Shown here one piece after another: positions 25,218-36,200 of a stretch of 64,000 nt of DNA. Under the pieces are notes generated by a model, which worked only from the letters and a program-made list of their open reading frames with translations, ran no database searches and was not told the DNA's origin. The DNA lies in the NCBI GenBank assembly GCA_910575705.1, contig CAJTFG010000004.1, positions 62,001-126,000 on the forward strand. The letters are read 5' to 3'. Both the position numbers and the translations under genes were made by a program. This stretch comes from Erysipelotrichales bacterium. Lineage in GTDB: Bacteria > Bacillota_I > Bacilli_A > Erysipelotrichales > Erysipelotrichaceae. Numbering within the stretch: position 1 is the stretch's first letter; the number at the start of each line of letters is the position of its first letter.

Positions 25218-28200
25218 ATGACAAAGACGTTTATGTCAATGGATGGTAATACCGCTACTGCACATTGTGCCTATGCGTTTACCGAATTGTCTGCGATTTA
25301 TCCTATCACGCCTTCCTCACCTATGGCCGAGGTTGTCGATGTGTGGGCAAATCAGGGACGCAAGAATATTTTTGATAGCGTAGTTAAAGTAGCTGAGCTT
25401 CAGTCTGAAGGTGGAGCAGCCGGTGCTGTTCACGGTGCTTTGCAGGCAGGAACGCTGGCGACTACGTTTACGGCATCTCAGGGTCTGCTGCTGATGATTC
25501 CGAATATTTATAAGATGGTCGGCGAACTGCTTCCAGGCGTTCTGCATGTATCCGCTCGTGCTTTGGCAACCAGAGCATTGAATATCTTCGGTGATCATGA
25601 AGATATTTACGCTTGCCGTCAGACAGGGATCTGCATGCTGGCATCTCATTCCGTACAGGAAGCGATGGATCTTGCCGGAGTGGCGCATCTGTCTGCTATT
25701 AAAGCGAGTGTTCCGTTTATGCATTTCTTTGATGGATTTCGTACATCTCATGAAATTCAGAAAGTAGAAGTATTTGATACGGAAAAATTCAAAGATCTGA
25801 TTGATATGGATGCTTTGAACGCATGGCGTAAAAAAGCATTGAATCCGCATACGAATCCGGTTACCCGTGGTGGTGCGGAAAATGACGATATCTTCTTCCA
25901 GGGAGTGGAAGCACGCAATGAACATTTTGCGAAAGTTCCGGATATCGTAGCCGATTATATGAAGGAAATTTCCAAGATCACAGGGCGTGAATACGCACCG
26001 TTTACATATTATGGAGCTGCTGATGCGGAACGTATCATCGTTGCAATGGGTTCTATCACGGAAGCAGCGAAAGAGACGATCGATGCATTGACTGCAACCG
26101 GAGAAAAGGTAGGTATGATCAAAGTACATCTGTACCGTCCGTTCTCTGTTAAATATTTGACTGCGGTTCTTCCTTCTACGGTTAAGAAGATCGCGGTTCT
26201 GGATCGTACGAAAGAAACCGGCGCTATGGGCGAGCCTCTGTATCTGGATGTGCTTGCGGCGTTGAAAGATAAAGATATTGAGATTATCGGAGGACGCTAT
26301 GGTCTGGGATCTAAAGATACGCAGCCATATCATGTAAAAGCCGTATTCGATCATTTGAAGGGCGATAAGCTGATGCATAGCTTTACGATCGGCATTCATG
26401 ATGATGTTACGCATCTGAGCTTGCCATGTGATGAAAGCTTCACGACGGAAAACGATTATACATCATGTCTGTTCTGGGGTCTGGGATCTGATGGTACGGT
26501 TTCTGCGAATAAGTCAACCGTTAAGATCATCGGTGATAACACGGATCAATATGCACAGGCATATTTCGCATATGATTCTAAGAAAGCCGGCGGTGTAACG
26601 CGTTCTCACCTGCGTTTCGGAAATTCTCCGATCCGTTCTACGTACTATATCAACAATGCGGATTTCATTTCCTGCTCATTGGATGCTTATATGTTTAAGT
26701 ATGATATGGTAAGAAATATCAAAGAAGGCGGTACATTCTTGTTGAATACGACATTCTCTAAGGATGAGATCGTGGAACATATGCCGAATCGTATGAAAGC
26801 GCAGCTGGCGAAAAAACATGCGAAATTCTATATCATCAACGCTACGAAGATCGCTGCGGAGATCGGTATGGGACGCAGAACGAATACGATCCTGCAGTCT
26901 GCATTCTTCGCATTGAACGAACAGATCATGCCGTATGATACAGCAGTTGATCTCATGAAGGCGGCAGCGAAAAAATCTTACAGCAAGAAAGGCGATGCTG
27001 TCGTACAGCTGAACTATAAAGCAATCGATGCCGGAAAAGACGGAATCGTTGAAATTTCAGTAGATCCTTCTTGGGCAGATCTGCCATATAATGCAGACCG
27101 TACATTGATCGGTGACGAATACTTTGATAATCACGTGGCTGTCATCAATGGGTTGGAAGGATATGATATGCCGGTATCCGCATTTGCCGGAGACTTCCTG
27201 TTGGATGGTTCTATCCGCAACAATGTATCCTTTAATGAAAAACGTACAATCGCCGTACAGGTTCCTACATGGAAGCCGGAAAACTGTATCCAGTGCGGAT
27301 TCTGTAGCTTTGTATGTCCGCATGCTACGATCCGTCCGTTCCTGTTAACGGATGAGGAAATCAAGAATGCGCCGATGGAATTTAAAACGATCCAGGCTAT
27401 GGGCAAGGGCGTTGAGAATTTGAAATATCGTATTCAGGTCACACCTGCAAACTGCGTAGGCTGCGGTCTGTGCGCGGTTGAGTGTCCGGGTAAGGGCGGA
27501 CAGAAGGCTCTGGAAATGGTCGATATCAACGAAAAATTGGATCAGGAGCCATTGGCAGATTACCTGTTCAAACAAGTGGAATACAAGACGGAATACTTCC
27601 CGACGACGACCGTAAAGGGTTCTCAGTTCCTGATGCCTTACTTCGAGGTTTCCGGTTCTTGTCCGGGATGCGGAGAAACTCCTTACTATAAGCTGATCTC
27701 TCAGCTGTTCGGTAGAGATATGCTCGTTGCCAATGCGACAGGCTGCTCTATGATCTACTGTAGTTCTACACCGTCAACACCATTTGTAAATGATAAGAAC
27801 GGTGAAGGTGTCGCTTGGGCAAACTCTCTGTTTGAAGATAATGCGGAATTCGGTTACGGTATGGCATTGTCTCAGAACTACAAAGAAGCACGCATTTTGA
27901 AGATCATGGAAGATAACATGGATCAGGTAGAGCCGGAATTGAAAGATGCATTTGCGAAATATCTGGAAATTCACGGTGATCGCGAAGCAGAACGTGCGAT
28001 CGCTCCTACGATCAAAGAGTTGGCGGAAAAATCAGCGAATGCAGCTGTAAAAGAACTGGCCTCTGAAGATCTTATCAGTAAATCTGTATGGATCATCGGC
28101 GGTGACGGATGGGCATATGATATCGGTTACGGCGGATTGGATCACGTTCTTGCGAATAACCTGAATGTCAACGTTCTCGTATTGGATACGGAAGTATATT

Positions 28201-28727
28201 CTAATACCGGAGGACAGTCATCAAAATCAAGTCAGGCAGCTTCCATTGCGAAGTTTGCGGCCGGCGGTAAGACGACGGCGAAGAAAGACCTGGGACAGAT
28301 CGCTATGGCATACGGTCATGTATATGTTGCGCAGATCTCCATGGGTGCTGACAAGAATCAGACATTGAAAGCGATCCGTGAAGCGGAAAGCTATGATGGA
28401 CCATCTTTGATCATCGCTTATTCTCCTTGTGCAGAGCATGGTATCAAGGGCGGATTGGCAAATCATCAGATCACGCAGAAAAAAGCAGTAGAATGCGGTT
28501 ATCTTGATTTGTACCGTTATGATCCGAGAAATGAAAATAAACCTTTGACGATCGATTCCAAAGAACCGGATTTCGATAAGATGGTAGATTTCATGATGAC
28601 GGAAACTCGTTTCTCTCAGCTGCCGAAGCTGAAAGGAGAAACGGCTTATGAAATGTTTGAGAAAACAAAAGCAGATGCGATGCGCCGTCATAAGAGATTA
28701 GTAAAACTGGCTGAAGAAAATATGTAA
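25218..28727 (+). CDS. nifJ: Pyruvate:ferredoxin (flavodoxin) oxidoreductase
   Basis: This 1,169-residue single-chain enzyme oxidatively decarboxylates pyruvate to acetyl-CoA and CO2, passing electrons to ferredoxin or flavodoxin, the central fermentative step of anaerobes. It has the N-terminal pyrimidine domain (YPITPSSPMAE), the domain II transketolase-C-like part, two [4Fe-4S] motifs near residues 689 and 746 (CIQCGFCSFVCP and CVGCGLCAVECP), a cysteine-bearing GSCPGCGETPYY, and the thiamine-diphosphate motif GDGWAYDIGYGG ... NTGGQSSKSS. AAGGAGG precedes the ATG. It is transcribed alone and ends at a strong terminator. Its codon use looks like that of a highly expressed gene. Confidence 0.97.
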   Translation: MTKTFMSMDGNTATAHCAYAFTELSAIYPITPSSPMAEVVDVWANQGRKNIFDSVVKVAELQSEGGAAGAVHGALQAGTLATTFTASQGLLLMIPNIYKMVGELLPGVLHVSARALATRALNIFGDHEDIYACRQTGICMLASHSVQEAMDLAGVAHLSAIKASVPFMHFFDGFRTSHEIQKVEVFDTEKFKDLIDMDALNAWRKKALNPHTNPVTRGGAENDDIFFQGVEARNEHFAKVPDIVADYMKEISKITGREYAPFTYYGAADAERIIVAMGSITEAAKETIDALTATGEKVGMIKVHLYRPFSVKYLTAVLPSTVKKIAVLDRTKETGAMGEPLYLDVLAALKDKDIEIIGGRYGLGSKDTQPYHVKAVFDHLKGDKLMHSFTIGIHDDVTHLSLPCDESFTTENDYTSCLFWGLGSDGTVSANKSTVKIIGDNTDQYAQAYFAYDSKKAGGVTRSHLRFGNSPIRSTYYINNADFISCSLDAYMFKYDMVRNIKEGGTFLLNTTFSKDEIVEHMPNRMKAQLAKKHAKFYIINATKIAAEIGMGRRTNTILQSAFFALNEQIMPYDTAVDLMKAAAKKSYSKKGDAVVQLNYKAIDAGKDGIVEISVDPSWADLPYNADRTLIGDEYFDNHVAVINGLEGYDMPVSAFAGDFLLDGSIRNNVSFNEKRTIAVQVPTWKPENCIQCGFCSFVCPHATIRPFLLTDEEIKNAPMEFKTIQAMGKGVENLKYRIQVTPANCVGCGLCAVECPGKGGQKALEMVDINEKLDQEPLADYLFKQVEYKTEYFPTTTVKGSQFLMPYFEVSGSCPGCGETPYYKLISQLFGRDMLVANATGCSMIYCSSTPSTPFVNDKNGEGVAWANSLFEDNAEFGYGMALSQNYKEARILKIMEDNMDQVEPELKDAFAKYLEIHGDREAERAIAPTIKELAEKSANAAVKELASEDLISKSVWIIGGDGWAYDIGYGGLDHVLANNLNVNVLVLDTEVYSNTGGQSSKSSQAASIAKFAAGGKTTAKKDLGQIAMAYGHVYVAQISMGADKNQTLKAIREAESYDGPSLIIAYSPCAEHGIKGGLANHQITQKKAVECGYLDLYRYDPRNENKPLTIDSKEPDFDKMVDFMMTETRFSQLPKLKGETAYEMFEKTKADAMRRHKRLVKLAEENM

Positions 28728-28738
28728 TGAATGCCATT

Positions 28739-28774
28739 AAAGCTCCTCGTGGATAAGCCTGAGGAGCTTTTTTC
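28739..28774 (+). terminator. Intrinsic terminator of nifJ
   Basis: AAAGCTCCTC (28739-28748) pairs perfectly with GAGGAGCTTT (28761-28770), then T. Confidence 0.85.
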
Positions 28775-28802
28775 TGAAAAATAGAAAAACAGGGAGTTTA
28801 TT

Positions 28803-29492
28803 ATGAACTATAAAACATTGCTGCTGGATGCTGACGGCACCTTGCTTGATTTTCACAAAAGTGAACAGATGGCGTTGCGAGATACTTTTGCACATTATCA
28901 TATCCCTTTAAATGATGAAGTGTTGGAGCGTTATGAACATATCAATCATGATTTGTGGAGACGTTTTGAAGTGGGAAAAATCAATAAGAAAACAGTACTG
29001 TATTCCCGTTTTGTCATGCTCTTTGAAGAACTGCACATAAAAGAAGACGGAGTGCAGTTTGAAGATGCATATCAAAAGGCATTAGGAGAAGGTGCTTATC
29101 TGATAGAAGGCGCTTATGAAGTAATGGAGGAGTTACACAGGTGCTGCGATCTTTATATCGTCACAAACGGTGTTTCGGCTACCCAGTACAGCCGTTTGAA
29201 AAAAACGGGTCTATATGATTTGGTGCGCGATGTATTTGTATCGGAAGATATCGGATATCAAAAGCCGCAGAGAGAATATTTTGATCATGTTTTTTCCAAG
29301 ATACCTTCATTGGAAAAGAAAAGGACACTGATGATCGGGGATTCGCTGAGTTCGGATATAAAAGGAGGCATCTGTGCGGGCATTGATACTTGTTGGTATC
29401 ATCAAGACATCACACAAAAGCCGGCAGATATGCCGATTACCTATGAGATCCATGATCTGCATGACCTATTGCCGATCATAAGAGGAAGCTAG
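28803..29492 (+). CDS. YjjG-type HAD nucleotidase
   Basis: This 229-residue HAD protein has motif I LLLDADGTLLDF, motif II IVTNGVSATQYSRL and motif III/IV in VSEDIGYQKPQREYFD and LMIGDSLSSDIKGG. The alpha-helical C1 cap and the TNG...RL.K..L pattern match the YjjG/noncanonical pyrimidine nucleotidase group, which removes phosphate from unusual nucleotides such as those carrying halogenated or oxidised pyrimidines. It differs from the Cof-type genes elsewhere in the window in its cap. It is a single gene after the nifJ terminator, and its last four bases overlap the converging glycosyltransferase gene. Confidence 0.85.
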   Translation: MNYKTLLLDADGTLLDFHKSEQMALRDTFAHYHIPLNDEVLERYEHINHDLWRRFEVGKINKKTVLYSRFVMLFEELHIKEDGVQFEDAYQKALGEGAYLIEGAYEVMEELHRCCDLYIVTNGVSATQYSRLKKTGLYDLVRDVFVSEDIGYQKPQREYFDHVFSKIPSLEKKRTLMIGDSLSSDIKGGICAGIDTCWYHQDITQKPADMPITYEIHDLHDLLPIIRGS

Positions 29493-29508
29493 AGAGCGGC
29501 CTCTTTTT
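29479..29508 (+). terminator. Weak terminator after the YjjG-type gene
   Basis: AAGAGG and CCTCTT flank an imperfect loop, followed by T6. The stem is short. Confidence 0.35.
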
Positions 29509-30562
29509 TCTTTAAATATTTGCGATTTTGTAAATATTGTTCATCTCCGGGTTTCAGATATCCCGCCAGCTCATTATAGTAAATCGCTTTTTGCAGGTCT
29601 TGCAATTGATCGTAGCATACACTGAGCTGAAGATAGGGAATAAAATCGTAGCAATCGGTCTCTATGGGAATGCCGGTAATTTTTTTAGGTGTTTGCCGAG
29701 CGGCTAGTTCATACCAGAAGATCGCTTCTTTTGTTTGTTTTTCCATAAAAAAGTGATGGGCGATGTCACAGAGGATCTCGCTTTTTGGAATACCGTAATA
29801 GAAACTCTCTATAAAGGAAGTAAAGGCTTCTTTTTCTTTCTGGATGGCAAGATAGCAGTGGCCCAGCATATGACATGCGTCGATTTTGTATTCTTTCTGT
29901 CCATCTGCTGCTTTTAAAAGACAGGAAAACTCTTCGATTGCTTCATGGTATCTTTTTTGGATATACAGTTCTTTGGCATAGTGATACTGTTCTTTGAAAG
30001 AAAGTCCATAGCGGATCTTCTGAAGTTTTAAGATCTTCAGTTTCTGCATATTTTTTCGTGCTTTCTGCGGACAGTGCGTGATAGCCGCATCCTCATATAG
30101 TACAAGTCCGTGTAAGGGGATGGATTCGTTTACGATCCCTTCAAATTGACAATGTTCATCCCGGCGGATGATGCGCTCTCTGTAATATTCGTTTATCGGT
30201 TTTTCTGCTGCATCGCATTTCGTATGATATTTCATTATCAGCATATCAAACTTTTTTTCTTCTTCCAAAAGCCGTTTCAGCTTCTGATAATCTTCTTTAC
30301 TGAGGATATCGTCGGCATTCATCCACATGCAGTACGGACATGTCGCTTTTGAAAAAGCAAAATTTCGCGCTTTGGAATAATTGCCGCACCATGGAAAATC
30401 ATATACGTGATCCGTGTATTGAAGAGCGATATCTTTTGTGTGATCCCGGCTGCCGGTATCTACGATAATGATCTCTGCCATCAGATCATGAATGCTTGAA
30501 AGACATCGGTTTAAATGTTTTTCTTCGTCTTTAACGATCATGCATAGGCTGACTTGTATCAT
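29489..30562 (-). CDS. Family 2 glycosyltransferase with TPR-like C-terminus
   Basis: This 357-residue soluble protein begins with a GT-A domain: VSLCMIVKDEEKHLNRCLSSI, EIIIVDTGSRDHTKDIA, and a metal-binding-like WMNADDIL in place of DxD. From about residue 195 it continues with tetratricopeptide-like helices (YHYAKELYIQKRYHEAIEEFSCLL, IFWYELAARQ). This architecture, SPBc2-type GT2 plus TPR, is common in Firmicutes and transfers sugars to surface polymers or peptides; the acceptor is unknown. The ATG at 30562 has AGGA ahead of it, and a longer frame would add residues lacking the domain. The gene is alone. Confidence 0.82.
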   Translation of the reverse strand: MIQVSLCMIVKDEEKHLNRCLSSIHDLMAEIIIVDTGSRDHTKDIALQYTDHVYDFPWCGNYSKARNFAFSKATCPYCMWMNADDILSKEDYQKLKRLLEEEKKFDMLIMKYHTKCDAAEKPINEYYRERIIRRDEHCQFEGIVNESIPLHGLVLYEDAAITHCPQKARKNMQKLKILKLQKIRYGLSFKEQYHYAKELYIQKRYHEAIEEFSCLLKAADGQKEYKIDACHMLGHCYLAIQKEKEAFTSFIESFYYGIPKSEILCDIAHHFFMEKQTKEAIFWYELAARQTPKKITGIPIETDCYDFIPYLQLSVCYDQLQDLQKAIYYNELAGYLKPGDEQYLQNRKYLKKKEAAL

Positions 30563-30838
30563 GTTATCACATCCTAATCTATCATATGTGACAGATTTTA
30601 AAATTGACATGCAAATCGGATTTTTGTAACCGATGCTTGGGAAATTGTATATTGTATTTTTGTGGCTTATGATCAATATATCGTTTAATAGATATATATG
30701 AGAATAGGAGATCCTATGGAAGCATAAGAATTGATAAAATGTATGAATGAAAGAATAAAAGAGGTGTTATAATAAAAAAGAATAAATTTTTTACGCCTTT
30801 TCCTATTTGGAAAAAAGATGTAAGAGGAGAATATGGGT

Positions 30839-31178
30839 ATGGATATTGAAGTGTTAACAACCCAAATGATCTATTTTGCTGTTGCTTATCCTTTGCGGAT
30901 ATGCGTGTAGGAAAGTCGAAAACAGGCCAGCTATGCTGTTTGATTTGGTATTGCCGATTGTTTATTGGATGATCCTTTCTCTGCTTCCAATACCGGGGTT
31001 CATCAGTAATTTTCTTATTTTGATGATGGCTATGTCGGTATCATCTACGGCTTATGTGTATGCCAGCATCTATGATAGAAACACATCTCTTGCTTTGCAG
31101 GTATCCATATTAACAAATATTCTCTGTGTGGTAACGGCATATGACGGGACTATGGCTTTAAAAACGGATATATTATAA
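30839..31178 (+). pseudogene. Remnant of an AEC-family permease (internal deletion and frameshift)
   Basis: From the ATG at 30839 the frame reads MDIEVLTTQMIYF and then goes out of frame. In another frame, from about 30876, it continues LLLILCGYACRKVENRP, the start of an auxin-efflux-carrier-type permease. One extra T in TTTT at 30874-30877 would explain the shift. Immediately after, the sequence jumps to a C-terminal-like membrane block (AMLFDLVLPIVYWMILSLL to SILTNILCVVTA). About two thirds of a roughly 310-residue protein is missing. A ribosome site (AGAGGAGA) remains. The reading of the family is by pattern and is fair only. Confidence 0.55.
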
Positions 31179-31218
31179 TGAAAAATGCGTCATCCTGTGT
31201 AAAGTTTTTCAATTTCTA

Positions 31219-31247
31219 CTTACAAAGGTATGAATATCATGTATAAT
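31219..31247 (+). promoter_or_regulatory. Promoter of the DUF4272 gene
   Basis: CTTACA (31219-31224), 17 bases, and TATAAT (31242-31247). Confidence 0.5.
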
Positions 31248-31283
31248 ATGGTATAGAATTATAGTAGATAAGGAGGTTATAAT

Positions 31284-32495
31284 ATGGCAATATGTACAGA
31301 AACATTGACTTTTTATACCCCTTATAGCGATCTGAATAAAATGATCGGCGCATTGAAGAAAGTTTTTCATCTAGAGATTAAAAATCTGTTTCATAAAAAT
31401 AATGAATTGGAAATTTATTTGATGAATAATGACCGCATCATGGTAACGTATTCTACTACGGATATGCAGGATCTGTTAAACAGTCAGCTGGAAGAGCTGT
31501 ATCAGGCGGTCGTTGTTCGGGATGCTGTTCCGATCGCGTTGCAGGTAAAGGAAAATCTGTTGATCCAGATCGAATTGGTACATGGCATTTATAAGGTTGA
31601 GTTTGAATACGATGAGGAATCACGCAATGAAAGGATCGTTTCTTTGATGGAAGTGGCGGATAATCTGACGGCGCTGATCCTTTGGGAGACCGGGGACATA
31701 TCCAATAGTTATGGGGACATCATTCTTTCTTCGCAGGGAGAAAGCGAGGTAGCTATTTTTAATCCGATCGACGAGGCATCTTTGATGATCGATCGCTATC
31801 ATATTGATGATAAGCAGAGGACCCGTTTGCAGAGATCTACGCAGATCTTGCGCTATAAAGGGATCTTTGCGCCATCTGATCTGGAGATTCCGGATGAGGT
31901 TCGCTACTATACGTGTCTTGATAAAACGGATATTGCCAAAAGAGCCGTTGCCTGTATGATCCTGGCTATTTATGCCGGGTTGATTCAAGATATGGAATGG
32001 TCAAGTGATCAGGCGTTTTCCTATGTGGAACAGATGATCGATATGTACAGTGCTACCGGTTATTTTACGATGGATGAAATCGACTTTTTGAATGAGGCGC
32101 AGCCTTCTAAGGAACTTTGTGACCGTTATCAGATGTATTATGAATACAGCAATGTCCTGTTATGGTCTTTAGGTTATTTCAAGGAGCTCTCTTTTCCGGA
32201 TGCGGCATGTAATTCTTCATTGATCGTTCAGACGATTTTTAATTACAGTACGGTGGATGAAATCGCAAAGCACGGCCGTTTGCAGGAAGCAAGCGATATG
32301 CTGGATGCCTTGGATCTGATCCAGCGTTATGAATGGGCATGTCATCATGCGATAAGAAAGCAGTTTTCTATGCCGGCACATTTGGATCCGACGATTACGG
32401 TATATCGGCATCATGCATTGAAATGGCTGATCAGCGATTCCGAGGAAATATGGAATAAAGTGGATATGAAAATCAAAGTGATGAACCGTACATGA
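31284..32495 (+). CDS. DUF4272-type protein
   Basis: This 403-residue soluble protein has an alpha/beta N-terminal half (residues 1-150) and an all-helical C-terminal half. In the second half the block DKTDIAKRAVACMILAIYAG and the later VLLWSLGYFKELSFPDAACN fit the DUF4272 pattern. No catalytic motif is visible, and the family is uncharacterised. AAGGAGG lies ahead of the ATG, and a terminator closes the unit, so it is transcribed alone. The gene is complete. Confidence 0.6.
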   Translation: MAICTETLTFYTPYSDLNKMIGALKKVFHLEIKNLFHKNNELEIYLMNNDRIMVTYSTTDMQDLLNSQLEELYQAVVVRDAVPIALQVKENLLIQIELVHGIYKVEFEYDEESRNERIVSLMEVADNLTALILWETGDISNSYGDIILSSQGESEVAIFNPIDEASLMIDRYHIDDKQRTRLQRSTQILRYKGIFAPSDLEIPDEVRYYTCLDKTDIAKRAVACMILAIYAGLIQDMEWSSDQAFSYVEQMIDMYSATGYFTMDEIDFLNEAQPSKELCDRYQMYYEYSNVLLWSLGYFKELSFPDAACNSSLIVQTIFNYSTVDEIAKHGRLQEASDMLDALDLIQRYEWACHHAIRKQFSMPAHLDPTITVYRHHALKWLISDSEEIWNKVDMKIKVMNRT

Positions 32496-32516
32496 GCTCT
32501 TATACAGAGCTTTTTA
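32493..32516 (+). terminator. Intrinsic terminator of the DUF4272 gene
   Basis: AGCTCT (32495-32500) pairs with AGAGCT (32506-32511), then T5. Confidence 0.7.
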
Positions 32517-32572
32517 TGTTTTTTATTTTATTTATGAGAAATATAGTATAATAATAGTAAGGATGTGATGGT

Positions 32573-33277
32573 ATGCCTTCTTATATTGAATTTCAGAATG
32601 TAAAAAAGATATATCACATGGGAGAAGTGGATATTGAAGCTTTATCCGGTGTTGATTTTTCTATAGATAAAGGAGAGTTTGTCGTTATTGCCGGCGCCAG
32701 CGGTGCGGGAAAGAGTACGATTTTGAATATATTAGGAGGTATGGACTCTGTCAGCAGCGGCAAGATTTATGTGGACGGCAATGAGATCAGCAGTTATAAT
32801 GCTCGTCAGCTTACGACATATCGCCGTTATGATATCGGTTTCGTATTTCAGTTTTATAATCTTGTGCAAAATTTGACTGTTCAGGAAAATGTAGAGCTTG
32901 CGACGCAAATATGCAAGGATCCTCTTGATATCGTGGAAACGATTCGCGCAGTCGGATTGGAAGACAGAATGCATAATTTTCCCGCACAGCTGTCCGGAGG
33001 AGAACAGCAGCGTGTGGCGATCGCCCGTGCAATTGCGAAAAACCCGAAGATCCTGTTATGTGATGAGCCGACGGGGGCATTAGATTATCATACGGGGAAA
33101 GCGGTATTGAAACTGTTACAGGATACTTGCCGAAATCAAGGGGTCAGCGTCATTGTGATTACGCATAACCTTGCATTGACGGCTATGGGAGATAAAGTCA
33201 TTAAAGTCAGAAATGGAAAAATAGAAAGTGTGACTGTCAATGAAGATCCATTACCGGTAGAAAGGATTGAATATTAG
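32573..33277 (+). CDS. ABC transporter ATP-binding protein (MacB/LolD type)
   Basis: This 234-residue ATPase has Walker [10 protein letters not shown] (residues 41-49), a Q-loop FVFQFYNL, signature LSGGEQQR, Walker [12 protein letters not shown] and the H-loop ITHN. MacB/LolD-type ATPases pair with FtsX-like permeases, and exactly such a gene begins 2 bases after this one. The complex would use ATP to drive conformational work on extracellular substrates such as peptides, lipids or antibiotics, rather than classical transport. GGATGTGATGGT precedes the ATG. A TATAAT at 32547-32552 lies upstream. Confidence 0.92.
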   Translation: MPSYIEFQNVKKIYHMGEVDIEALSGVDFSIDKGEFVVIAGASGAGKSTILNILGGMDSVSSGKIYVDGNEISSYNARQLTTYRRYDIGFVFQFYNLVQNLTVQENVELATQICKDPLDIVETIRAVGLEDRMHNFPAQLSGGEQQRVAIARAIAKNPKILLCDEPTGALDYHTGKAVLKLLQDTCRNQGVSVIVITHNLALTAMGDKVIKVRNGKIESVTVNEDPLPVERIEY

Positions 33278-33278
33278 G

Positions 33279-36200
33279 ATGCCATCTTCTCTTTGGAAAG
33301 ATACCTTACGTGAAATAAAGAAAACATTGGGAAGGTTCTTCTCCATTTTTGCGATTGTCGCAATCGGAGTTGCTTTTTTTGCCGGTGTAAAGGCCAGTGT
33401 TCCGGATATGAAGTATACGGCAGATGCTTATTTTGATGAATATAATCTGCTGGATTTTCGCATTGTATCTACCGTTGGCTTTACAAAAGAAGATGTACAG
33501 GCAATTCGTGAAGTGAAAGGCGTGGAAGGCGTGGATGCGACGTATACCATGGAAGCGTTGACTATGGTAGGACCTCAGCAGCTCACATTAAAGGTCCATG
33601 CGCTTCCTGAGGCGGATCCGCGAGCGGATGATCCCGACTATATCAATCAGGCTAATCTTCAGGAAGGACGTATGCCGAGGACATCCGGCGAATGCCTTAT
33701 TGAAAAAAACGATATCGGAGACAGCGGTTTAAAGATCGGCGATACGATCGTTTTGAGTTCCGGAACAAATACGGATATATCCGAAAGTTTGAAAACAAAA
33801 GAATATACGATCGTGGGTACGACGTTTAATCCTAACTACCTCTCTTATGAGAAAGGTTCCTCTTCCATCGGCAGCGGGAAGATCGATAACTATATCATGA
33901 TATTGAAGGATGACTTTAAAAGCGAGTATTATACGGAAGTCAATGTTACGGTAAAAGGAGCCAAGGATTACAATTCTTATGAAGAAGCGTATTTCGAGAT
34001 CACGGATAAAGTGAAGACGGCATTGGAAGACGTCGGAGCGGATCGCAGTGAATTCCGCTTTGAAGAGATCAAAAAGCTGGCAAATGAGAAGTATGAAGAA
34101 GGATTAGCGGAATATGAAGACGGCAAAAAGCTATACGAGGAAGAGATAACCAAGGCGAAAGATGCCTTGGAAGATGCTAAGATCAAGCTTGCTGTCGGAG
34201 AGAACACATTACAGATAGAAAAGAAAAACTATGAGGTAAAGATGGCGGAAGGGAAGCAACAGTTGGAAACAGCCAAAGCGCAGTTAGCTTCCGGTCAGCA
34301 GATATATCAGAATATAAAAAAGGAATTTGACGAGCGAAAACCACAGTTGGAAGAACAACTGACAAAGCTGGAAGGACAGCTGGATACGATCAAGGAACAA
34401 GTCCAGCGCATTGACGAACAGATCGCTCAGACAAAACAGCAGCTGGAACAGCCGGGGCTTACCGACCTGGAAAAAGAGTTATTGAATCAGCGCCTCACAT
34501 CGCTACAGCAGCAGAAAGATGTTGCGGAAGCAGCGCTTCCTATGATAGAGCCTACCATAAGCGCTATTCGCTCACAATTGGAGAATACGCAGTCACAGCT
34601 GCAGATGATGGAGGAGTATCTGCGTATTTTGCAGCAGCAGATCGATGAAGGGGAAAGAGAATTAGAAGAGGGAAAGAAAACCGCAGAACTTCAGTTCGCC
34701 TTGGCCGAGCAGGAACTGATCGACGGACGAGCTTCCCTTATCAGCGGTCAAATGGAATTGGCGAAACAGGAAAAGAAGGGGCTTGAAGAACTGGAACTTG
34801 CGGAAGAAAAACTGGAAAAGGCAAAACGTGACATCGAAGAACTGCCGCAGCCGCAGTGGTATGTGTTGGATCGTCATTCGCATTATTCGTATATGGATTA
34901 CGGCAGCGTAGCGGATCGCATGGATGGGATTTCCAAGGTGTTTCCTTTATTTTTCTTTTTAGTAGCTGCGCTTGTTTGTCTGACGACGATGACGCGCATG
35001 GTAGAAGAACAGCGAAGTATGATCGGAACGATGAAAGCGTTGGGCTATGGTAAAGCGGCGATCGCTTTCAAATATGTTTTCTATGCATTTGTCGCCAGCG
35101 TATTAGGCAGCATCGTCGGCTGTGCTATCGGTATGACGCTGTTTCCTACGGTGATCTTTAATGCATGGGCATTGATGTATACGATCCCGCATATAAAATT
35201 TGTCATGCAGCCTGTCCTTGCGTTTACGGCTAGTTTTATCGTTATCGGTATAACGATGGCCGCTGCATATGCCGCGGTTTATAAAGAACTTATGGAAGTA
35301 CCGTCTCAGCTTATGCGGCCGAAAGCGCCGAAGGTGGGAAAGAAGATCCTCTTGGAGAGGATCACCGTTTTATGGAGTCGCTTCTCTTTTATCCAAAAGG
35401 TAACGGCACGAAATATCTTCCGTTATAAAAAGCGCTTCCTTATGACAGTGATCGGTATTTCCGGATGTACGGCGCTGCTTGTGGCCGGTTTTGGTATTCA
35501 GGACAGCATCGGTGAGGTCGTTTCCAGACAGTATGGCGATATCATGCAGTATGATCTCTCCGTAATGTTTGACAAAGACGCAAGCCTGTCACAAAAAGAA
35601 GAGATCATGGACGCATTGGCGAAAGATGGGCGTTTTGAGGCTCTTATGGGAGTAGGACAGTATAATGGAAATGCATATGATGGAAGTGAGACGGAAGCGA
35701 TAACGATCGTTGTACCGAGTGATATAGAAGCGTTTAAGCAGTTTGTTTCCCTGCATACCAGAATAGGACAGAAAGAGCAGGAATTGTCCGGTGACAGTGT
35801 TTTGATTTCAGAGAAGTTGTCTATGAATTTGAATGTTTCCAAGGGAGATACCATGATAATCGACGATGGTGACGGTATTCAGCGGGAAGTCAAGGTCGGC
35901 GGTATCGTAGAAAACTATATCGGTCACTATGTATATATGGCTCCTGGCTATTATAAGGATATTTTCCATGTCAGGCAGGTCGATACGGCATTGCTTGCAA
36001 AGCTGAATGATGCTGCACCGGAGGTAGAAGTAACCTTGGGAAATGAATTGATGAAGGATGAGCAAATCACTTCCGTTACGTTTTATTCAGGTATAGCGGA
36101 GAGTTTCCAAGATACGATCGCTTCCCTGAGCTTTGTTGTTGTCGTATTGATCATTGCGGCAGGAATGCTGGCATTCGTAGTATTGTATAATTTGACGAAT

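Noticed and set aside
33267-33281. TTG at 33267 as start of the FtsX-like permease
   Set aside because: It has no ribosome site at proper spacing and would overlap the ATPase gene; the ATG at 33279 is directly behind its stop.
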